Assembly (NCBI GenBank): GCA_036852015.1
Contig: JAANDG010000491.1
Coordinates: forward strand, 1 to 64,000
Source: Pelodera strongyloides
Lineage: Eukaryota > Nematoda > Chromadorea > Rhabditida > Rhabditidae
DNA: 64,000 nt
Direction: 5' to 3'
Part shown: positions 22,701 through 32,218 of the stretch, in pieces
How positions within the stretch are numbered: the first letter of the stretch is position 1
Layout of the letters: each line of letters opens with the position of its first letter
The notes under the pieces: generated by a model
The model's database searches: none
What the model saw: the letters and a program-made list of their open reading frames with translations, nothing else
What the model was told of the DNA's origin: nothing
Made by a program: the position numbers and the translations under genes

Positions 22701-25700
22701 TTGGGCGAAACATGGTGTTTTATTAAAACGATCTATCTAAGCTAACGAAACTAACTAAGCTAACAAAACCACCTCCATTCATTTTACGCACGGAATTTAT
22801 ATCTAGCGGTAAAATCGGCAAAAGCAATCATGTAACAAAGTGAGAGGAACGTACTACGTACTAAATTACAATATAAATCCGGTAAGGGGACACTATCAAT
22901 AAATTACAATATAAATACGGTACGGGTACGGGGATACTATCAATACATTTGCAGAAGAACACTTATGATGAACACTGTAAAACACGAATGCGCTACTTTT
23001 AACCTTGAGCTCTTATTATATCAATATCCATAAGTTATACGATACGATGCGCGGTTATTATCTCAAGAATTCAAGATCCATAATATATAAGAAAGATACG
23101 ATCCCTTTTGAGAGACAGAGCGGGGAGCTAAACTAGGCAACATTCTCCCAAAGATACGATATAATCGATAGAACGGAACTCGGTCGAGAAAATGAAAATT
23201 TCTATTCCTATTCCTTCAATAGCTCCTGGTATGAGAGGAATTGGAATGGAAAATGTGAAAAACGGTAAACGATTAGAGAGAGGGACGACAGAGAGAACTG
23301 AGAGATAATACATATGTACATGTAGAGACCAGAGACGAGGTATACCAAGAAATGTTATAAATGACCTGGGAACCTGGGAAGCTAGAGAGAGAGAAACAGA
23401 GAGACCTAAGATAAGTAAAATAGGTAAGATTTAGATTTGAGAGAGAGAGAGAGTAAGAGAAAACTAATAGCTAATAAACGTCTGAATGAATGCTCGTCCA
23501 TCTGACCAATAATAAGAGAGTCATCAACCAACGGGATCGGATAGCCCAACCCAACGAAGGAAGATTGAACGCTCCAAAAATAACGTTTGGTTGGACATGT
23601 TATATGTATGTTAAGTGTTTTCCACATGTCTATAATTTTCCACTGTAACACACAGTTATGCAAAATATAGAATTACACTATAATAAAAATGATTATCACT
23701 GTAAAAATCTACCAAAGCAAAACTATTAAAACTAGTGTAGTGAAATAAAGAACTCAGGCTCGAGACAAGGCAGTTTTGAGCCGATGGGCATACAAAGAAC
23801 TAAGACCGGGAACAGGAACAGCTGTGTGTTGGGGTGACAAACCCAAACCCCAATAGAGAGAGAGAGAGAGAAACAGACAGAGAGAGAGATAAATGAAATA
23901 GACTAAACGCAATTGGCATTTGGCAGTTAGATAGCATATGAACACACAGACGGCACTGTGTAGGCAAAACATTGCACATCCCATTTCTTCAACGGCAAAA
24001 TAAGCGATTGAAGGAAAACATGTGCTCCGTAGCTACATCAATATCGTATCGAGCAAACACTGGACAATTAATTATGAGCACAAGAAAATCCGTTGATCGG
24101 TTATATAAGGAAAAAGATGAATAGGAACAATCATTAATCTCAAACAGCAAGACATAAAAGTGTAAACTGAAACATAATGGAAATATGCTTCTTTTTGGAT
24201 GAGGGAATATGAAAAAAAAATTACCCAATCGATTACGTCAAACGCGAAAACAAAAGCATCTGCATCGGCATGAGCTATGAAAAACATAATAATAAATATA
24301 ATCGATCAAATAAGCCAGCAAGTAAAAATTGTGTTCACACAAACTGAAACGCACGTGAAGTAGTGCAGGAATAAATTATTAAACGGTAGGTAAAACAAAA
24401 AAGGGTTATAACCATAAGGGTCTATTGGTCGTTATAAATATTTTTTATCAAAAATATTTATATAGAAAAAAAGCCCACCTCGTATCTCGTTGCACCGAAT
24501 CCGTATGTACTGAACTATGTACATTTGTACCTAGTGTAATTCCAGATGAGGCAGGGTCCCAGGAACATTCTGCTGAAAAACGAGACGTCAACAAGAGTGA
24601 ATACCCTTTATACGATTTATACCCTTTATACGATATGCTTAGAAGTTGCCCACCCGAAGACACTAACGAACCTAACCCATTAACTTATACTATAGTTAGT
24701 CATGACCCGTTTACTCCGTAAGTCTCTGCTTTTGATTGAATCATAGAATGCGCAGGAAAACGCGATATAAACAATTTCTCGAATTCATATAATTTTACTC
24801 AAAACTATAGTAAACCCCAACCTTGTTGCGATATCGCTCTTCGCATCACTAATAATCGGAATGTTCGCCCGTTCTGCAGCTGAGTAACAGTTGGAAGTGT
24901 CTCCCCTGAAACAATTTATAAATGATACAAGAAAAAATAGGATGTGCACAAATCAGATAAAGAATAGGTTGCCTTGTCTTGCCTGTGAACTGAAAATGCA
25001 AAACAATAACAAACACGGCTAAAATAAGCAACTCTTTCCACGGGAAAGATTATACACATTAAGCGTGTCAATTTTTTTCATTTGAACGCGAGAAAGACTT
25101 CAAAAAAAAAAGACGGGAAAGCATAAAAAGATCGATGTATGCGGCAGACCACATCCAGTGCAAATGTTTGAACACACGTGCACACACTTTGTCGCACTTT
25201 CTGTTTTCTCCTCCCACTAAGTCTCCGATTACAAAAGAACGGTAAATGTCAATTGCTTTCTTTAATCTAGAAGACTGTACCCTCTTCTATTTCTCTCTCT
25301 CTCTCTCTTTCTGAAGAAGGCGCAAAAAAAACATTACATAGTATAGTGTAGCATTATTAATTATTATTTACAAAAAAATAGAACGTGTGAATAATCTAGA
25401 CAAGCTGTAAGATGGTACAAGAGGAGTGCTAAAAAAATAGCACACAAAATCAGGGGCTGTTTTTCAAAGAAAGGCAGTCCGCGAGCAAAATATTTGTTTA
25501 AACAATTGTTGACGGGCAAACTGACTAGTATGGGAAAACTGGTAGAGAGGCCGCACGCGTATGTTTGCGGCCGGGGGAATTGAGGGCATAAGGAGGGAGA
25601 GGGACACTCCGATGCCATAAATGGTCAGAGGAGTGGTGACAGGGAGGGAGAGGGAGATGGAGATAGATGGGAGGTCGATAGAGAGGGGAAAGGAGAGAGA

Positions 25701-26082
25701 GATAGGCTGCCAGGATTATAGTATGGTAACATGGTATAAGAGCCAGATAGGGACCTCGGGAACGCCTCGAGTTCTTGTCCTATCCTTGAGAAGTTGTGCT
25801 AGAAAGGTCACGGACGATAAAAAAACGAGTCTGCACAAAAGGTTGCCCACGAAGCCAGACTCATGTGTGACTCAGGTTGAATTACATTGTAAAAAGTAGT
25901 ATCTAAGTATCTTCCAATCAATATAATGGGTAGAGTGTTTGTTGTAAAATGATGCGGCAAACAAGGCGCCGTTCGTAAGACAGCCAACATTTAAAAACAT
26001 AAAATTTGGCCGATATTGTAGACATTTTCCAAAATGCAGAAGGAACAATTGACAAAACTGACCTTGAAGAATTGACACCCAT
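16749..26082 (-). CDS. RASSF: RASSF1/5-like protein (C1, RA, SARAH)
   Basis: Fifteen exons join in phase: 26082-26063, 24905-24822, 22191-22056, 21759-21634, 21268-21138, 20826-20738, 20258-20185, 19929-19783, 19345-19199, 18873-18759, 18564-18465, 17957-17860, 17532-17420, 17241-17138 and 16905-16749, giving 546 residues. A C1 zinc finger (163-213) matches H-x12-C-x2-C-x14-C-x2-C-x4-H-x2-C-x7-C exactly. The Ras-association domain covers about 320-460 (TSFFLPRHTVRTVHI, LLRKFRVADNPRKYALYE, NIFMLQENDPGDI). The SARAH helix begins at 461 (WDAFEVPELENFLRILTLEQ). RASSF1/5 proteins link Ras-like GTPases to MST/Hippo kinases through SARAH pairing. The N-terminus is serine-rich and unrecognised. The chosen start (MGVNSS) fits a myristoylation consensus; an upstream ATG in another frame fails on splice phase. 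The last residues run into a MITE end. Confidence 0.9.
17622..17693 (-). pseudogene. tRNA-like sequence in RASSF intron
   Basis: On the minus strand a tRNA-like order is visible: D arm GCGT/ACGC with loop AATCGGTTA, an anticodon-like arm TTGGC...ACCAA, and a perfect T arm GCGGG-TTCGATT-CCCGC. The acceptor stem has several mismatches and the position before the anticodon is C rather than T. It is probably a tRNA-derived SINE or a decayed tRNA gene. Confidence 0.55.
18020..18189. repeat. Foldback family B, copy 1
   Basis: The palindrome starts TTAAAGCGAAATGCCAGCTC and ends GAGCTGGCATTTCGCTTTAA, with arms of about 75 bp including GATAAGCAAATCCTATGTAT. It abuts a family A element whose first bases overlap its last. 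Confidence 0.9.
18186..18366. repeat. MITE family A, copy 2
   Basis: TTAAAGCGAAATACCGGCCG at the left is matched by CGGCCGGTATTTCGCTTTAA at the right. It shares its terminal bases with the adjacent family B element, in an intron of RASSF. Confidence 0.9.
19419..19563. repeat. Foldback family B2, copy 1
   Basis: Pieces such as CGCATGTCCTATGTATCC, CAAATTTGGTGCCCGTCCGG and GGTACAATACTGCTTTAA match the elements at 48492-48650 and at the right edge of the window. It lies in a RASSF intron and is degraded on one side. Confidence 0.65.
20465..20651. repeat. MITE family A, copy 3
   Basis: It starts TTAAAGCAAAATAGCGGTCG and ends CCGGCCGGTATTTCGCTTTA. The interior has the CATTTGCATAAGCTGC block with a small CTG duplication. 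It lies in a RASSF intron. Confidence 0.85.
22233..22408. repeat. MITE family L, copy 2
   Basis: TTAAAGCGGTATTGCCCGTG at the left and CCACGTGCAATACAGCTTTT at the right are inverted complements. It lies in the large RASSF intron between exons 3 and 2. Confidence 0.7.
22409..24821. other. Large RASSF intron, mostly featureless
   Basis: This AT-rich intron contains short GA repeats (about 23446-23462 and 23853-23890). A 42-nt segment at 24531-24572 is flanked by TTTTTCAG and GTACAA on the minus strand and could be a frame-preserving cassette exon. A 98-codon plus-strand open frame overlaps it but has no supporting context. Confidence 0.45.
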
Positions 26083-26331
26083 CGGCCGACATCCTCCTTA
26101 ATTGGCTTCCTTTGGCGGAATCCGGAGAGAGCCTAATGAGCTTTAGGCGGTTCCTTCGCGTTCGTCAACATCAAACCCAAGATTGTGTGAGTGATTCTGA
26201 AAGCAGAATAAGCGTGACAACGTCATACCTTACACTAATAGAGCAATATTCCCTCACTGGAAGATATGATTATAAAATAAGCAAAAAAAAATCGGGAAAT
26301 TAAAGTGAATAGAACGAAAATAATTACAACT

Positions 26332-26850
26332 AAGGGCGCGTTCGGGATTGCGAAAAGAAAGAAAAGAAATCAAAAAAGTAGTTCGGGATGGCCGGTCGGA
26401 AATGTAAATCTTTTCCACAGTACACATAGCCCGTGAGCATAGAGGCATTCAAATTGTCTCCAAATAGTTCTGCATATCTAAATATAAGTGGTTTCTGTGC
26501 CCACGGGCTATATGTACTGTGGAAAAGATTTATATTTCCGACCGACCATCCCGAACTACTTTTTTGATTTCTTTTCTTTCTTTTCGCAATCCCGAACGCG
26601 CCCTAATCAAAAAGTGAAGCAGACACCACCCTTCTTTCCGAAGCGCTAAAATGCGCTAGAAGTACTGTATACCAAAACGAAATAGCGTGTATTTTATGGA
26701 TATCGGGAGAGAAGACAGACGAAAAACTTATTGATTGTTTTGGTAAGATTGGCTATGTCAACATGAAAGTGATCGTATAGGTATATTTTGGTTGTCAGTT
26801 TGTTATTTATTTATTATTTGTCAAATAACACAGGGTGTGCATCACAATGA
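26332..26850. repeat. Tandem segmental duplication, copy 1 (519 bp)
   Basis: The unit consists of a family E foldback (26334-26604) plus about 245 bp of flanking sequence ending GTGCATCACAATGA. The same unit recurs at 26862-27778, where it is interrupted by a 387-bp insertion. After removing that insertion and its target duplication the second copy is also 519 bp. Confidence 0.9.
26334..26604. repeat. Foldback family E, copy 2
   Basis: The ends GGGCGCGTTCGGGATTGCGA and TCGCAATCCCGAACGCGCCC are perfect complements, with inner arms GGAAATGTAAATCTTTTCC and its near complement. It is upstream of the RASSF start. Confidence 0.9.
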
Positions 26851-27014
26851 CCCCACGCCCTTAGGGCGCGTTCGGGATTGCGAAAAGAATGAAAAGAAAT
26901 CAAAAAAGTAGTTCGGGATGGCCGGTCGGAAATGTAAATCTTTTCCACAGTACACATAGCCCGTGGGCATAGAGGCATTCAAATTGTCTCCAAATAGTTC
27001 TGCATATCTAAATA

Positions 27015-27401
27015 CCAGCCGTTCGAAGAGCCCTACGGGCTCTTCTCCGACTGAAGGAATCGGCCTTCGGCCGATTGTTACCCTATTTAAAAAAAGGAAT
27101 TTCTTCAAACGTAAAAAATATGTTCATTTACGTTTACGTGGAAACGTATAATATGGTTCTGGACTTCATGCAAATTTGCAAATTTTCTATTGCAATAGCT
27201 CTTCTATCTCCTATAAGATCCTCCTCCCATAAGCTAGCATAGCTCAATAGGTAGAGCGTTGGACTGTGAATCGAGAGATTGTGGGTTCGAATCCCACCCG
27301 AGGCAAAGATTTTGTATGCTCTTTCGATCGAAGAATTTTCTTTATGAAGGGATTTCGTTGTGCACATAAAAACAAACCCGTGACAAACTCTTCTCCTTTA
27401 T
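27015..27401 (+). mobile_element. SINE-like element containing a tRNA-like region
   Basis: The 387-bp insertion is flanked by the direct repeat ATATCTAAATA (27004-27014 and 27402-27412), present only once in the uninterrupted sister copy. It begins with two GC-rich hairpins (GAAGAGCCC/GGGCTCTTC and ATCGGCC/GGCCGAT) and carries a tRNA-like block at 27233-27304. The tRNA-like block is internal rather than at the head, so a simple tRNA-headed SINE is not certain. It encodes no protein. Confidence 0.75.
27233..27304 (+). pseudogene. tRNA-like block (His-type GTG anticodon loop)
   Basis: The D arm GCTC/GAGC, a loop CTGTGAA with anticodon GTG, and a perfect T arm GTGGG-TTCGAAT-CCCAC are clear. The acceptor strands GCTAGCA and CCGAGGC do not pair beyond the ends, and the anticodon stem has a mismatch. 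It is therefore a decayed tRNA copy inside the SINE-like element. Confidence 0.65.
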
Positions 27402-28101
27402 ATATCTAAATATAAGTGGTTTCTGTGCCCACGGGCTATATGTACTGTGGAAAAGATTTATATTTCCGACCGACCATCCCGAACTACTTTTTTGATTTCT
27501 TTTCTTTCTTTTCGCAATCCCGAACGCGCCCTAATCAAAAAGTGAAGCAGACACCACCCTTCTTTCCGAAGCGCTAAAATGCGCTAGAAGTACTGTATAC
27601 CAAAACGAAATAGCGTGTATTTTATGGATATCGGGAGAGAAGACAGACGAAAAACTTATTGATTGTTTTGGTAAGATTGGCTATGTCAACATGAAAGTGA
27701 TCGTATAGGTATATTTTGGTTGTCAGTTTGTTATTTATTTATTATTTGTCAAATAACACAGGGTGTGCATCACAATGAAACGACGAAAAGAAATTTGTAT
27801 ATAACTCGTCGTGTTGTCGTTGATTAGCAAACAGGTGATTTGATAATAAAACAATGGAAAGCAAGCGTAATGTATAGGTAATGGTGTCAGGAATTTCAAG
27901 TTTTGCAAATATTTGCCGCGATCGTATGATATGTGGGCGATATTGTATTGTTACCTCAAAAAATGGGCCACGAGATAAGAACAAAAATAAAGAACGTAAA
28001 AAAAGTACAAAAGGATAAATTGTCAAATCGAATCTCACTCTAACATTGTGTTGTTAGATAGAGGATGAGTTCACACACATAAACATTCCCGACAGAAGAA
28101 G

Positions 28102-28287
28102 CTTAAAGCGAAATACCGGCCGGTTTTTGAAACGCATTGCGTACACCTGCTTTCTTATGCAGCTTGTGCAAATGAGTTAAAATTAGAATAAAAACGAGAC
28201 CCCAATTAGAACCCCCCTTCGCATAACTGCATAGGAATGCAAGTGCTTGAGATGCGTTTCAAAAACCGGCCCGTATTTCGCTTTAAA
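28102..28287. repeat. MITE family A, copy 4
   Basis: TTAAAGCGAAATACCGGCCG at the left is matched by CCGGCCCGTATTTCGCTTTA at the right. It is intergenic between RASSF and PINCH. Confidence 0.85.
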
Positions 28288-28390
28288 CATTTCAAGCCAA
28301 AGAGCTTATTTGTGATTGAACAGATACGAGAAAAAAACAAATATTCTTCTCAACTTGATGTATGTATTTACCGAGTCTGGAGGGGAAACG

Positions 28391-28562
28391 TTAAAGCGAA
28401 ATGCTAGCCTCTTTGGAAAATTTGCATATGATAAGCAAATCCTATGTATCCTATGCTAATTTTGTACGATTGCCGTGGACGATCGTACGCAATTAGCATA
28501 GGATACATAGGATTTGCTTATCATATGCAAATTTTCCAAAGGGGCTAGCATTTCGCTTTAAA
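28391..28562. repeat. Foldback family B, copy 2
   Basis: A near-perfect palindrome runs from TTAAAGCGAAATGCTAGCCT to GGCTAGCATTTCGCTTTAAA. The centre reads TACGATTGCCGTGGACGATCG. Confidence 0.9.
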
Positions 28563-29121
28563 ATTTTAATTTCTGATGACACAGGCACTCGGAAAAGAAG
28601 ATAAATGCGTACGTTATCAGTCTGATTAGACAATTTTCCTCGCGGGAACCCATGAAAAGCCTCACTGACTCATAACATTACGTCGCATTTTATGGAAATT
28701 GATTCGACAAATACAAGAAATTCAAAGACTTTATTCATTTTCGCATCGTCTTCTCCTTCTTGTTGTTGTCTTCAGTAATGTAATTTTCTCTTCTTTTGAC
28801 GTAATCCAACTTTAGTGTAGAGAAAAATGTAAACAAAATGTTGACTCTTTGCCTCAATTTGATTTTAGGCTATCAGTTGGAGTATGCATTGAGTAGTTCT
28901 GAAATTAATAATTGCCTACGCAACAAACCACCAGTTTCTAGTACTTTCCAAAAACATACTAATAAAAAAAAACAGATTTGCTACCACTCGTTGCTACCAA
29001 TGCGTGACGTACGGCATACCATTGCTACCAATGCGTTGCATAGAAAAAATCTTCAGTGTTGTGTTTATTTTACAGTTTTTGGGCATAATATCACAAAATA
29101 AATTTTAGATGACAAGCAAAA
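28563..29121. other. Upstream region of the PINCH gene
   Basis: No other gene is supported. ATTTTAG ending at 29108 is an acceptor-like site 13 bases before the start codon and may receive a spliced leader. Confidence 0.4.
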
Positions 29122-32100
29122 ATGACCAGTGAAGTAACTAGACCCGACCATCTACGGTATTGCACGTTGTGCAGTCGACCTGCTAAATATTCATACTTTG
29201 TCGTTCAACAAACTATCTGGCACACAGAATGTTTCAAGTATGACTTTTATGTGTATTTGCATGTGTTTGATCGTTTTTAGATACGAAGAAAATGTATTAC
29301 GGTTGGAAAATAAAAATGACGTTAGATAGAGAAAACCACAACCACTGTCAAGACTTGCGTAACCAGAAAGCTCCAAACAAGAGCCCCTACCGAAATAACC
29401 TTTTAGTTTTTGTGGACACATCATTATCCGAGATTCTCTGAGAAGTAAACTTTTAAGTTAGAATAAACCACTATCAAATGTTCCACTCGTGTTCTCCTTC
29501 AGACTAGACAATACAGGGATTTTTTAGATGCGCGCAGTGCTTTTGCGATCTAGCCAATGAGACGCACTATCATGTCGACGGGAGAAACTATTGCGCACAC
29601 GATTTTCTCGTTAACTTTGCTCCATACTGTCACAAGTGTGGTAAGTGAATCTATGTTGGGGGGGGGGGGCGGGGAATAGGTGAATCTCCCTGCTCGTATT
29701 TCCCCAGGGCCAGGGAGTTCAATTGCCTCGTATTAATAAGGAGAAGCAGTATATCTTGCCCAGTGAAAACAACAGGGAAAACAAGTTTTTGCGTGTTTGT
29801 TTGTTTGTTTGTTTGTTTGCCTCAACGTTACGCACGCGGAGCACGAAGTACAGAACATGTCCGCTTCAAAGAAAAGAGATCCGTTTTAGAAGAAATCGTC
29901 GATATTGGAGTAGTGGTGCGCGCAGCCACCGGCACTTATCACAAAAAGTGTTTCATTTGTGACGACTGCGGAGACAGCCTACATGATGAGTCCTACATCG
30001 TCGAAGGGAGGTAGTTCTTATAAAGTATTAAACATATTTATGAGTACTTGAATAGTATTAAATGTACCCATCAATATGAAGAATTGCTAATAGTTCCCCA
30101 TTTTTCAACAGTCAGACATTTTTCTCCCAATTTTTTTCCTTCCAGACTTTTGTGCCTCGAATGCCGTTCAAAAATTCCATCTATCCCACAATATCGCTGC
30201 AAGAAGTGTAAGTCTTAGGTCTGACGTCAACCTCAAAGTTGGGCAATTAAACCGGCCTCGCACTGAAGGACATCATATACATTTTTCTGCGCGGCAAGTG
30301 CGAAACAAGTTTTATAACTTATAAGATCCAATGGTTCCTGCATCCGAGCTTAGACAGTTTTAAAATTTCTTTTAAACTCTAGGTGGAGGTGTTATCGATT
30401 CTTCTGAATTGCTGCGATACCATAACGACTTCTATCATGGCTATCACTTTGACTGCTCCAAGTGTGGGTAGGGCCTTTTAATCTTTTTTTATTTTAAAAA
30501 TTTGTTTTACGCTTCAAGACCGCGCACCTTTGTACCAGGGAGTTCAAATTCAAAGTTTTTGCTTATGATATGTTCCGCAGAGGTCCTGAGAACAGGCTAC
30601 GAGTTCCAGATGACAAATTGCTCGACGTCTTCGGGCTAGGAATTCCATATCTAACTCTGTATCGTTCGCGTACCTACACTTCCTAGTTGTGGAATAGTAC
30701 ACGCTGCGCCAAAATTTATTATTCACCGAAGCGAGGAATATGGGACTCAGAGTATAATTTTGTGCGTCAGTAATTATAAGGTAGTTGTAAATGCAGAGGG
30801 CAATTACCAATGTGTTAAATAAGCAGCAAAACTAATTATGTTACAGTACGACCCTTACAAGTTCCGCCCGGCTCCTCAAAGGCGATCTGCTATGTCTAAG
30901 ATGTTATGATGCCCAATGTGAGGTTTGCGCTGGATGCCATCACGTAATTGACCCGCAAGAAGAACGTTCGAGGATAGCGATGGGCAAACATTATCATGAA
31001 GGGGTTTGTCTTTGATTTTCATTTCAAAGTAATTTCTTATATCTTATATTTTCAAAATCAAGTGTTAGAGGAAGCTCAGAGCCTTGATTCAGTATGCTCA
31101 CTCAGTCTCCGAGACATGATTCACTAAACGGTAGCTTCATTCAGTTTGCTGATTGGAATTGGTCAGGTCCTAGGCAAAATGATTAGTAGTTCCAAGGATG
31201 CCCCATACCTAAATTATCAGATTTCCCTTGGGCCTGCGATAAGCTCCATATTAATATAAATAAATTAATTATTCCAGCATTTCCGCTGTTATCACTGCGA
31301 GAAATCACTCGACGGCGACGCTTTCATGGAGAGATATGGCAATCCATATTGCTTTGATGATTATGTGAAGGTGATGATTTTTTTTTATTTTTCTGTCATA
31401 AATCCTTGTTGCGGCTGCCACAGTGCCACACAGTCTCAGAACCTTATGGAAATGAACCACTACCTCAGATAGCATTTCCTAAAGCATGCTACCTCGTTGT
31501 GTCATGAGTCAGTTTTTCACTACACTCAGAGGTAGACTTCGCAGTTCAGTCGTATGATTCATCTTCGAAAACCAAAAGAGCTGTGTTTTATACGAGGGAC
31601 ATATACTGAGTTGAACTTCTAATTTTTAGGGGTCCAAAGTTCCAAAGTCCAAAGTCTAACCTTCCTCTTTTCCAGCTATTCATCCCGGCCTGTTTTGGTT
31701 GCCAACAACCGCTTCTCAACATCCATACCAACGTCACATTAGATTCGTGGACAATCGACGGAAAGGAACTTTGCCTGGAATGCTATCGGTGTCGCATGTG
31801 CATGAGGAAGATTGACCCTCACAAGTAGGAATTTTGCTTTGTGCCCCACAAAATTGGTGTTCGCCAGTCGAGGCTCAAGGACTGCGGCGGGTGCGCGAAT
31901 GGTGTGCAATTCGACGAAACTACGTCATGTTTTCTCCGCGCACCCTTTTTCTGTTATCAGCGTGTTTCCGCATCTCAGTGCCCAATAATGTATTTTATTC
32001 GATATTGGAGATGCAGTTTGAATTTATTTGACAATTGGGCTAAATCTGCCACTAATAACTAAATCTCAAAAAATAAATTTAGAAAACGCGTGGTTCGCGA

Positions 32101-32218
32101 GGACAGTCTTCCCGTATGCACCAAGTGTTCGGAAGAGAAGAATTTCCTGAAAGCTTGGAAGGAAAGGAAGAAGCACTACGGGAAAATACCCATGCAAGAA
32201 CACTATCTCTACAAATAA
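29122..32218 (+). CDS. PINCH: PINCH-like five-LIM adaptor
   Basis: Nine exons (29122-29237, 29528-29640, 29890-30010, 30146-30207, 30383-30467, 30847-31003, 31278-31370, 31676-31824, 32083-32218) join in phase to 343 residues. Five consecutive LIM domains are visible by paired C-x2-C and H-x2-C motifs: CTLC..HTECFKCAQC, CHKC..HKKCFICDDC, CKKC..HFDCSKC, CAGC..HFRCYHC and CFGC..CYRCRMC. This number, the short linkers and the total length match PINCH (LIMS; UNC-97/PIN-2 in nematodes), an ILK and parvin partner at integrin adhesions. LIM5 is divergent, with DSWTIDGKELCLECY in the central position. The C-terminal tail (HYGKIPMQEHYLYK) is unlike vertebrate PINCH. A preceding ATG at 29109 reads only a few codons to a stop. 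Similarity to PIN-2 rather than UNC-97 could not be tested. Confidence 0.88.

Larger units (their letters stand above)
26862..27778. repeat. Tandem segmental duplication, copy 2 (with insertion)
   Basis: It matches copy 1 nearly base for base, apart from the insertion at 27015-27401. An 11-bp filler (26851-26861) separates the copies. Confidence 0.9.

Noticed and set aside
26063..26092. Upstream ATG (MSADGCQFFK) as RASSF start
   Set aside because: It leaves phase 0 at the donor, and the next exon then hits a stop; the ATG ten bases later fits phase 2.
27134..27367. Minus-strand frame containing GGIRTHNLSIHSPTLYLLSY
   Set aside because: It is the antisense of the tRNA-like block in the SINE-like element. 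GIRTH-type frames are a common artefact of tRNA-derived repeats.
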